DNA of 64,000 bases from Lonicera japonica. Lineage: Eukaryota > Streptophyta > Magnoliopsida > Dipsacales > Caprifoliaceae. This document shows positions 55,440-64,000 of this stretch, piece by piece. Location of the stretch: contig CM038471.1 of NCBI GenBank assembly GCA_021464415.1, positions 34,073,234 to 34,137,233 on the forward strand. The letters are read 5' to 3'. Each line of letters starts with the position of its first letter. Positions within the stretch are counted from its first letter, which is position 1. The position numbers and the translations under genes are program-made. Under the pieces are notes generated by a model, which worked only from the letters and a program-made list of their open reading frames with translations, had not been told where the DNA came from and made no database searches.

Positions 55440-55860
55440 TTAAGTGAATACCCTGATATTTCAAAACTTTATATTTGATTATTGTGGCATACTTTATTCG
55501 AAACTCTAGGTTTAAAATAATGATAAAGGAATTTCAAGTCCAAAATAATAACCGAGGAACTTCATATCTAAAATTATGATTATGGATCTTCATGTCTAAG
55601 ATAATAATTGGGGATCTTAAGGTCCAAATTTATGATTACGAAACTTCATATCCTTAAATAAAAAATATAGGTATATAAGAACTTCAAATCCGAAATATAA
55701 ATCTTGAATTTTCGGTCCAAGATAATTATTATAGAACTTTAGGTGCCAAAAAAATAAATTATAGAGTATGGAGTCCAGGACAATAATTAGGAATTTCAAG
55801 TCCTAAAAGTGTAAATTATAGAATTTTAGGTCCAAATTATTTATGATATAAGACATTTAT
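55440..55860. repeat. Degenerate tandem repeat, about 40-bp unit
   Basis: About ten diverged units share the pattern GAACTTCAAGTCCAAAATAATAATTA (core GAACTTCANGTCC followed by an ATAATNATTA stretch). Spacing is about 35-45 bp. No terminal structure was seen; origin unknown. Confidence 0.6.
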
Positions 55861-56716
55861 TTATAAAACAATAACGAAAGAATTAAATATAACAAGACAG
55901 ATGAAAAACATATATTAACCATAATGTGAATCATATTATACATATTAAGAATCTATAAACAACAAATAATAAAGAAAATTTGATCTATGTGAGAAAATCG
56001 AAGAGTGGAAGAGAGAAAGATTGTTGTACAAAGCGGTGTTCAAATATTCCGAACTTTCAAAAATTTCAAAATCTGATCCAATGTTTTCCAAATTTGGTAT
56101 GTGATATAGCATTTTTGATTTTTAAAATTTTTGATTTTTGAAAATTTTCAATTTTCTGCTTTTTCAAAGAAAATTGGAATGGAATTGAAAACTATATTCA
56201 AATTTCTGAAATTTCGAATTTCCAAAAATCCATTATGTGATGTATAATATCTATATTATTTCTAAATTTAGTGATGATATATTTATATAATGTTTGTAGT
56301 TTTGTGTTTATATCTTTTAATTATTCCATCAATTCATCTCAACTTAAATAATGTTTGAACTTTTAGTATTTTCTAATATAAAAAACATTAATTTCAACTT
56401 TTGACAATTATACAACTTATTTTTTGATATGAGATATACATTGTTTAAACTCATATCTTTAATAATAGTGTATAAAAAAAAAAAATACTAACTGGCATAT
56501 AGTGTTTTGTTATATAATTAACTTCTAAAAATATCAGTGTCATGTTTTTTTTGTGATGGTAGATTATTGCAATATGGTTCATATCTACTTTTCAAATAAT
56601 GTTGAGATTATGTTAAAATTTTAAGAAATTGAAAAATTCCAAAGGTTCTGAATTTCCGATTTTGATTTTTTTTTGAATTTTTAAAATATTTGAAATTGAA
56701 ATTAGAAAAGTATTTA
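55861..56716. other. No gene recognised
   Basis: Low-complexity AT-rich sequence with repeated GAAATTTC/AAATTTCC/TTTCAAAA words around 56040-56240 and 56620-56700. Similar word composition recurs in SMC5 intron 3 at about 59440-59600. Confidence 0.35.
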
Positions 56717-57069
56717 GCCTATGTTTGGTTTATGTTTTAAAATCTATGTTTTTATTTTTTTATTCAACAGTCAATTTGACTTCACACTTTTCAAAGTTTA
56801 TTTCATTTTACTTTTTCTCTCATAAAATTTTCAAAACACTATAACTATAAATTTAAAAATCGAAATTAGATAACAAATATATATTTGAAACCTACTCATT
56901 GAGATTTATAAAATAAAATTTATTGTCACTATTTTTTTGAGCCTTTTTCATGAAATTTTTTAAATTGATTAAAAAACACTACAACAAAAACCAAATTTAT
57001 TTTTTAATCTACTTTTACGCTTTCCAAAAATTTAATTCTAAAAATCAACTAAAAATATCAAACAAGGCC
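56717..57069. mobile_element. Tourist-like MITE, second family member, 200 bp upstream of SMC5
   Basis: Ends GCCTATGTTTGG and (inverted) GGCCTTGTTTGA with TTA on both sides (56714-56716, 57070-57072). Its middle has ATATTTGAAACCTACTCATT and AAAATTTATTGTCACTATTT, shared with the MITE at 13668-14060, so they are one family. Confidence 0.85.
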
Positions 57070-57136
57070 TTAGAATTCCGAAACTTCATCCAATTTCCAA
57101 TGCCTTATTCAAAAATCCGATATTGAGTTGGTCAAC

Positions 57137-57146
57137 TTTTGGCGCC
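57137..57146 (+). promoter_or_regulatory. Candidate E2F site in the SMC5 promoter
   Basis: TTTTGGCGCC fits the plant E2F consensus TTTSSCGS and is almost palindromic. It lies about 126 bp upstream of the SMC5 ATG. E2F control suits a chromosome-maintenance gene. The match alone is weak evidence. Confidence 0.45.
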
Positions 57147-57271
57147 ATTTTTACCTTCAGAACCACTCTGTCATCCCTCATCCTCTCTATGTATCAATCG
57201 GATGATTAGGGTTTCGTAGATCCTCAAAACCTCCATTCCCAATCCTCAACCAACCCAATTCCTCTTCTCCG

Positions 57272-59785
57272 ATGGCCGAACCCCGCGCAAAATGCCCCAG
57301 ATTTAGTAGGTTTGTACGCATCTTTCACTAGCTAAATAGCCTGTCTCTAAAGCTTTGTTGTAGAAATTGTTTATGCTTTTGATCAATTCACATAGTCAAT
57401 CACTTGTTAATATTATATTAGTTTTCATTGCTTGTTCACTCATTAAAGTTTATATTTCTGTGCCAAAGCCGCTATCTAAAGCTTTGTTTTAGAATATGTT
57501 TATGCGTTTGATCGATTCGCATTGTCAATCGCTTGTTAGATATTAGTTCTCATTACTTGTTCACTCATTAAAGTCTGTATTTTTTTTTTGCAATATTTTA
57601 AAATACCATATGTTTAACGAAGGATTGGGAAGGAATGTAATAAAGTTATGAATCCTTGGGAGTTTTACAATGTATTGTTTGGTTGGATTTTGTAAGGATT
57701 AGAAAATACTAAAGCAATCAAATGAAAATTGTAGCAAAAGTTAGGTCATGCTAACGAGCTAAATTGCCAGTTTCTGAAGCTTTGTTTTGAAAATTTGTTT
57801 ATGCGTTTGATTGATTCACATTGTCACTCACTTGTTAGATGGCAGTTGTTACTTGTTCAGTAATTAAAGTTTGTATTTTTGTGTAAAATTTTGAATACCT
57901 TATATTTAACGAAGATTCGGGAAGGAATGAATAAAACTATGGGGTTTATATTTAACGAAGATTCGGGAAGGAATGGAAAGGAATGTATAAACTTTTAACC
58001 ATTGGGGGTTTATAATGTATTCTTTTGGTTGGATTTTGTAAGGATTTGAAATACTTCAGTAATCAAGCTAAATTGCACCAACATTTTTAGGTCATGCTTG
58101 TTGGTACTTTGGCAGGACTTCGGAGTTATTCAAAAGTATATTTTAATTTTACATTTTGTACTCAGGTTTGGTGTTTTGATTTAGGAGCTGATCTTAAATA
58201 TGCTTAAATTGTATGAGCTTGCTGAGTTGTTTTATCATTATTATTATTATTTTTATCTCCACAAGTTCCACAAAAGTTGTTTCCAAACATTGTTGTTTTT
58301 ATTTTGTTCTCACTTCCTCGGAAGCTGAACAGGGCATGAGGGTTGATTTTTAGTGTGCATATATGGTTCAAGATTTTTTCTTAATTTTTTTTTCCTTCTT
58401 TAGGGGGGAAGACGATTACTTGCCAGGGAATATAGTTGAGATTGAGATCCATAACTTCATGACTTTCAATAACTTGAAATGCAAGCCAGGATCGAGATTG
58501 AACCTGGTCATTGGACCAAATGGGTCTGGCAAAAGCTCTCTTGTTTGTGCAATAGCTCTTGGTCTTGGTGGCGAGCCACAGGTTTGTGAAGTCAGGCAAT
58601 TTATATACAAGTGGCTGTATATATATATATTTATTACTGAGATGGGAACTTTGTATTCATACAGCTACTAGGGAGGGCGTCGACAGTTGGAGCGTATGTG
58701 AAGCGTGGGGAGGAGTCTGGGTATATTAAGATTTCACTGCGTGGGGACACTAAAGCAGAGCAAATTAACATTATGCGTAAAATAGATACACGCAACAAGT
58801 CAGAGTGGCTATTTAACGGTAAGATCATTATTACCTAGTTGGGGGATGGCAGTTTTTCCCAAGCTTTCTAATGGATTACAAATATGGCACTTGGGAGTCT
58901 GAATATATTGATTTGTTTTTAACTAAGAGATAATTGATGATTATTTTCGCAAAACCTTCTCATATGGAGCTAACTGTAACTACTATTACATCGTGGAACG
59001 TGTGTACTTAATTGCCTTCATATTTGGGTTTTGCCATAAAAAGTTATACTTCTTAAAAGCAAATGGGTTGGGAGATGGTTGATTTTGCTGCCGCTTGGTA
59101 CACATCCAGCCAAATCCGATTGTGAGGCTTACATAATTTTGCTGGTTATTATCTCATTTGGTTGGGTATCAGTGAACCGGGGGTGCGGAAGTGCAAAAAG
59201 AGAACTCTCAATTTTACTATTACTTATCCATCCGAAACATTTCATTCAGAAAGTTTGAAATTTAAACTAGTGTTTTTGGATGGATGTAGTGTTGCTTAAG
59301 TATATTGTTTGTGATTGTTTTACAGTGATGTGTTCTATATAATTTGTGGAGATGTTGCACCTGGAATCTGTTTTCAGATTTTTGTCTGTTTGGAAAAATG
59401 AATTAAAGTGTGCCAATTTTAATTATAAATTATTTAGGAAACTTTGGTTAAAAATTCAGAATTCCATTTCAATATTTTGTATAATTGCGAAAACTATTAG
59501 AATTAGAGAGGTTCGAAAAACTTTCGAAGATTCTGAGAACTCCGAATCTCTTAGAATTTCCAAAACTTTTGTAATTGGAAAGGACTTTGAATGTCCAAAG
59601 ATTTGAGTTGTTTTATTTTTTATTCTCTCTCTCTCTCTCTCTCCCTCTCTCTCCTAAATAAGAGTTGTTTTTCGATCTGTTTCTGCCTAAAAATCAGGCC
59701 TAGATAAAATAAAGAAGAAGTTTAACTAAACAAATGGGACCTAAGCTTTCTCTCATAAGAACTTGACCAGAGGTTACACCTTCAT

Positions 59786-59817
<32 letters not shown>

Positions 59818-62800
59818 CTTCCTTTCCAACATAATGTGTGACTGTGCTTGCAATGCATCACTCCCACCTTTTTAATGAGAATCCAACTCAAGTTCAGAAG
59901 GTTACCACCTTCAGACTTTCACTTTCACTTAAAAATAAAAATCAATCAATCAACTTGTGCTGTGCTTCTTTTAGTTTCATAGTTTACTTGGCCCTTCATC
60001 GTTAGATCGATCACCTTCTCCTTCAGCTGTTTCACCACCAATATTGGTTGTTTTTCTTTCTTATGTTAACTCTTGAAGTCCAATGGCCAATATGCCAAAA
60101 GCCTCAACATGTCCTTGCGCTCACTTTGACTGTTTCTTTGCCATTGATCATACGAGTGGTTTTAGGGCAGCACAAAGTGAGGTTGCAGCTTGGAAGCATG
60201 GATATGGATACGGATATCATATATGATACTACACTGACTAGGGGATACAACCAATCTCTAAAAATTTAGGATAAGATTCAGAAAGGATATGACTAATAAA
60301 ATTATAATATTGAAGTGTCGAGTGCGTAGCCTAGTTGGGAAAGGCATTCACCTGAACCCGGGGAGGTGAGGGATTTTTGTTATTGAAGTAAAAAGGGAGA
60401 GACTTAGACCTCCCTTTTTTAATTCAAAAAAGTTATAATTTTAATAAAATCTATGAATAGTACTATCAGTATGCATGAATCTAAAACCAAAAAATCTATG
60501 AATCTATGACTGCGACCCAATGTGAGGTGGGCGATGGTGATGCGAGTGGATGTGAGAGAGACGGGTGCTTGATTTGTTGCTCATGGAGTCATGGTAAAGT
60601 TAATACTTGTGATTTTTGCTAAGGAGAAGGTTGGAATGTTGTTTATCTCCAAATTGGTGTGTTTTGTGCAAGAAAGGAGAATCTCTAGATCATATTATGT
60701 TGCACTGTCAATTTGCTGGTTTTGTTTCGAGTAAAATTAAGAACGAATTTGATATAAGTTACGTGTTTCCAAAGAAAGGAGTGGTTCTTCTATTAAGGAA
60801 GATTTTGTTAGATGGAGAACGTCGAAGGAGACAGGAGTTTTAGAAATGTATACTCCTAGCAGCTTTCTGGACTATATGGATGGAAGGAACAACACAATTT
60901 ATTGAAGGAAAAGAGGAAAGCAAGGAGTTGATATGGGACAGAGTGAAATATTTGGCAGGTCTTTGGGCATCTGGTTTGGAAACTTTTAAAGGGCTTTCAG
61001 TTTCTTATATATCATATAATTGGCAAGCAGCAGTCTTTTGAGTCTATTTGTTTTCTTTGTGCTGGAAGGATGTATTTGTTCCCTTTTGTTTGTTTTTGGT
61101 GGACTGCTGGTCCACATTTATGTTTGTAATATTTTTTTTCTTATTATTAATAAAATCTTTTTTGTTTCTGATAAAAAAAAAAGACGGGTGCTTGATTGAA
61201 AAGATAATTTCGATGGGAGAAAAATCCTAAAAATGTATTTGGAAGTCTTTTATTTCACATGAAAATTTCATAATTGTAGAAGTAGCCCTCATCATTTTAC
61301 GTGTATATAAATTGAAGAGGATGAATATCATATACTTCTCATTTTGACAGTGTATCCTAGTTGTATAATTGTATTGGTGGCATATCCAAGGCGTATCCTA
61401 GCTATATCCAAGATGTATCTGAAAAATAAAAAAATCGAAAAATCGAAATGGTATTCCAATACCTATCATGTACGTAACCAGCCATACCGTTCGCGTATTG
61501 GTGGAGGATATGTATCGGATATGAATTCGGCAACCCCCTATGGAGTACCCGTGCTTTGGAGGGTTGCGTCAATGGTATTATATAACCTTTGCCTTTTGAA
61601 CCGTAATCAATTGCATAAATGGTATTGATTTTGTGCAGTTGGAAAATAAGTTGTTATGTGCGACGATCACTATCTCTGCTATCCTTTTACTATCCTTCTT
61701 CTTCGATCAACATGTCAATGAGGAATGTGTCTATTTTATAGGACGAATTAGATGTATACCAGATCCTTCTTCTCTGGTGTAGGTATGTGTGTTTTTAAGG
61801 TTTCTTTTCTGTGGCCAGGGCACCAGAGTTTGAATTTGGATATAGTTTTGTTGAAGGTACCCCATATTATTTAACTCAAAAAGTTGTGTAACGGAGGGAT
61901 ATAATTGTTTGTGCATCTAAGAAGATTGATATTGTTCTTGTTACATGTGCTGATAGTTTTTTATATGAAAAAATAAAACTGTTTTATTAAAATAGAAGTT
62001 ATAATCATCTTCTTGTTTCAGGTAAAGTGGTGCCCAAGAGGGAAATTATAGAAGTAATTCAACGTTTCAACATTCAAGTCAACAATTTGACTCAAGTGAG
62101 TGATGGACTTATTTTTATGTTCGTATATAATATATTGGCAATCTACACTTATGTAGCGTCATGTTAAGTAGATAGATAGGATGAACCTTCTTTTTGTTTC
62201 AAAAGAAAATTCCATTACTGTTATTTAATATAACTAGTTTTTGTGCACGTGCGGTGCACGTGATTTTAGTGCTCGACAAATGTCATTAAGTCCATTAATG
62301 AAGACGAATATATTAGGAATTGAATAATAAGTATGAAATAAAAATAATAACATATAAACAAAACATAATATCAAGTGTAAAATTCAATTAATAATTATAA
62401 GAAAATTGTAAAAATTTGTCGCCTTAAATTTTTTTAGTGCATGGGTAGCTTAGCTAAGCATACTCATAATCAGATATATTTCTATTAAGTTTTCAGAACT
62501 GTTAGATTAATATAAATTTGATTTATTATAGTGTTAAACGCAATCAAACAAAATCCTGATTAATATACATACTTTTATGGTGAGTTTTGAAACAAAATTC
62601 TAATTCACACTAAAAGTTTTGTAATTTTAATATGATCCATTAAATAACCTCCTTCTCGGGAAGTTTGAAGTTATATAGAAGTTTTATAGAAAATACCTAA
62701 TTCAATACAAACTCTAAATTGTTTAATAATTTTAGATAACAAAGTAGAGTTCGAATTTATTTAGAATAATAATACTAATATAAAAATATGTGTAGTTAAA

Positions 62801-64000
62801 CACTTTATACTATTTTATTTAATGTAAATATAGCTTAAAATCTTTGTTTACTTATTTTAGCCAAATAAAGTAGAGTTTGAATCTATTTGAAATACTAATA
62901 TTAATATAAAAATATATGGAGTTATACTATTTTATTTAATGTAAATCTTAAAATTTTTTGTTTAAAATTGAGGGGCATATTTGTCATCACAAAAAAAGGA
63001 AAAAACACTTAAGTTATTCATACTTTTATATATAGTATAAATAAATAGATATAGATTTAATTCTTATATCTGAATTTCAGACCATGTTTGTCCATCTTCT
63101 TGTAATAGTAAAAGTGTTAAGTAACCTATTGACTTTTTATTTTTCATCAATAGAACAACTATGAAAGTGTTGGGTAATTCAAATTTTGGGAGAACGCATA
63201 TAGATACGTGCAACTTGAATCGTGTAAGAATAATCCACAATTCCCTGCGGCTAGAAAAGATGTTTAAGAAAGCAAGTTTCTTTAAGAATATATATGGTAT
63301 AACTCTTTACATTTTAAAAGAACTCTCTAACACTTCTTACTCCCGAGATCACCAAATATGGTAAAGACGAATTTATATTTGTCCAGTAAAAAACCCTTTT
63401 TTTTGAAGTAAGAAAAAAAAAATTATTTTGTGCTCAATATATATTAACAGAGAGGCTTTGCAATGGACCGGGTGTTTGTAGACCTCCTGTAGCCTATGTT
63501 TTGTTTTCACTAATGCACTGTGGACCCTTTTCTTTTCATTTCGTAGCTAGAAGCTGGTCTGCAAACAGGCACCCTGTTTGAGAGCTTGGCTGTATGCATA
63601 TATATTATTTATATATGCATATAAATATATAGATAATGTTCATGAATCCTGTATCTTTTCTCGAAACTAGCATAATTTTTTCTTTCTGTGGATTTTGTTA
63701 ACGTTCTTATTGGTTAACATCTAATTATTAATTATTAGGGAAAAACGAAACATATCAATTATTGGTGCTATTCAGTATTACATGCTTCTTTTTTCTTGGT
63801 TCCTCACGGGGTGTCGGCCGCTTTCGCGCACCTCGACTAATTTCCGCTCGCGGTTCGTGGCTGCCGCTGGCCAAGCATTATTTTGACAACGCCGGGGTTC
63901 GACCTTGGGAGCTCCAAGTCGACCCAAGGTGGTTGTCCCGGTGGTAGCCTTATACCACTGGGCCAAGAGGCTTGGTTGAGCACCCATATGCTAGAAGAAG
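57272..64000 (+). CDS. SMC5: SMC5, structural maintenance of chromosomes protein 5 (first four exons)
   Basis: SMC5 pairs with SMC6 in a nuclear ATPase complex that supports homologous recombination repair and sister-chromatid alignment. Exons: 57272-57309, 58404-58581, 58665-58818 and 62022-62095, all with GT/AG introns and consistent phase, giving 148 codons. Exon 1 encodes MAEPRAKCPRFSR; exon 2 reads GEDDYLPGNIVEIEIHNFMT and the Walker A P-loop GPNGSGKSS; exon 3 reads LLGRASTVGAYVKRGEESGY and IDTRNKSEWLFNG; exon 4 reads FNIQVNNLTQ. The next expected block, FLPQDRV, is not found before 64000, so intron 4 is longer than 1.9 kb and the coiled coils, hinge and Walker B half lie outside the window. 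Introns 3 (3.2 kb) and 4 contain transposons. The coding part seen is intact. Confidence 0.95.
59624..59653. repeat. CT microsatellite in SMC5 intron 3
   Basis: About 15 CT dinucleotides with one interruption. Confidence 0.9.
59791..59817. repeat. Second CT microsatellite in SMC5 intron 3
   Basis: About 13 uninterrupted CT dinucleotides. Confidence 0.9.
60310..60425 (+). repeat. Possible tRNA-derived SINE fragment
   Basis: TAGCCTAGTTGG at 60327-60338 resembles a tRNA/SINE A box, followed by GAACCCGGGG, but a proper B box is not seen. The right end is a CCCTTTTTTAATTC tract, and TTATAAT words flank it. It is a weak call and may be a degraded SINE. Confidence 0.3.
60559..61197 (+). mobile_element. 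5'-truncated LINE in SMC5 intron 3 with 16-bp TSD
   Basis: The insertion (60575-61181) is flanked by AGACGGGTGCTTGATT at 60559-60574 and 61182-61197. It encodes the last part of an L1-type ORF2: the zf-RVT CVLCKKGESLDHIMLHC at about 60658-60708, then a stop (TAG at 60841) and FWTIWMEGTTQFIEGKEE in the same frame, ending at about 61040. A 3' UTR and a poly(A) tract at 61173-61182 follow. Sense orientation relative to SMC5. Target-primed insertion with 5' truncation explains the structure. Confidence 0.93.
62234..63056 (-). mobile_element. Non-autonomous Helitron in SMC5 intron 4
   Basis: On the minus strand it begins TCTATATCTATTT at 63056 and ends ...CAAAAACTAG at 62234. An A precedes and a T follows, the A/T insertion signature of Helitrons. 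Just before the CTAG is the hairpin CACGTGC-ACC-GCACGTG (7-bp stem). 823 bp, AT-rich, no Rep/helicase coding, no TSD, as expected. Confidence 0.85.
63785..63990 (-). repeat. tRNA-derived SINE in SMC5 intron 4
   Basis: On the minus strand an A box TGGCCCAGTGGTA (63952-63964) and a B box GGTCGAACCCC (63894-63904) are correctly ordered. After them comes a SINE body with ATTAGTCGAGGTGCGCG and CGGCCGACACCCC, typical of plant Au-like SINEs, ending near an A-rich GAAAAAAG tract at about 63787. It is markedly GC-richer than its surroundings. Not a functional tRNA gene. Confidence 0.8.

Noticed and set aside
59346..59606. 86-codon ORF in SMC5 intron 3
   Set aside because: Not in the SMC5 family; lies in intron with GAATTTCCAAA-type low-complexity words and lacks splice or domain support.
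63894..63964. Functional tRNA gene on the minus strand
   Set aside because: A and B boxes are present but the sequence does not fold as a tRNA and continues into a SINE body.

Overview
The window is AT-rich nuclear DNA of a flowering plant, most likely a eudicot. It has intron-containing genes with GT/AG borders, plant-type Ty3/gypsy (Tat lineage), Copia, LINE, Helitron, hAT, PIF/Harbinger and Mutator-like elements, and tRNA-derived SINEs. Only two host genes are supported: a NIMIN-type NPR1-interacting protein gene near 9 kb (minus strand, with a 1-nt frameshift) and the first four exons of SMC5 at the right end (57.3 kb onward, plus strand, running off the window). Everything else is transposable elements, their decayed pieces, or unassigned AT-rich sequence.

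Layout. 1-1223 is the 3' part of a gypsy LTR whose family reappears complete at 24-43 kb. It abuts a hAT transposase remnant (1224-1697). 2-9 kb holds a fold-back MITE, a 34-bp minisatellite of small palindromes and a Mutator-like element. 11.7-17.0 kb is a decayed minus-strand LINE, interrupted by a Tourist-like MITE and by a Copia-type LTR that itself carries a nested solo LTR with a perfect 5-bp TSD.

20.7-47.7 kb is a nested retrotransposon complex. The outer element is a minus-strand Tat-lineage gypsy element (LTR 21232-22209; truncated partner 47161-47737; gag about 47.1-45.7 kb; pol 45.0-22.8 kb). A hAT MITE (8-bp TSD) sits in its RT. A 19-kb plus-strand Tat-lineage element (24172-43187, TSD CTAAG) sits in its archaic RNase H. 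The inner element has gag, G-patch, protease, RT, RNase H, archaic RNase H and integrase in order, all interrupted by stops. Downstream of pol it carries antisense cargo: a five-exon plant-mobile-domain (PMD) gene and a second short antisense ORF. Each has its own TATA box next to copies of a 12-bp palindrome, TGTCGCGCGACA, that is also clustered just upstream of the TATA box of the LTR. A roughly 42-copy 62/64-bp satellite fills the 3' untranslated region.

47.7-57.1 kb is intergenic, with several MITEs (one holding a series of small palindromes built on TGTCGTG), a long-TIR element, a fold-back element and degenerate repeats. SMC5 begins at 57272. A possible E2F site lies about 130 bp upstream and a Tourist MITE about 200 bp upstream. 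Its introns hold a LINE with a 16-bp TSD, a Helitron and a tRNA-derived SINE.

All coordinates and family calls come from reading the sequence; no database search was run. Splice sites are inferred from consensus and reading frame.
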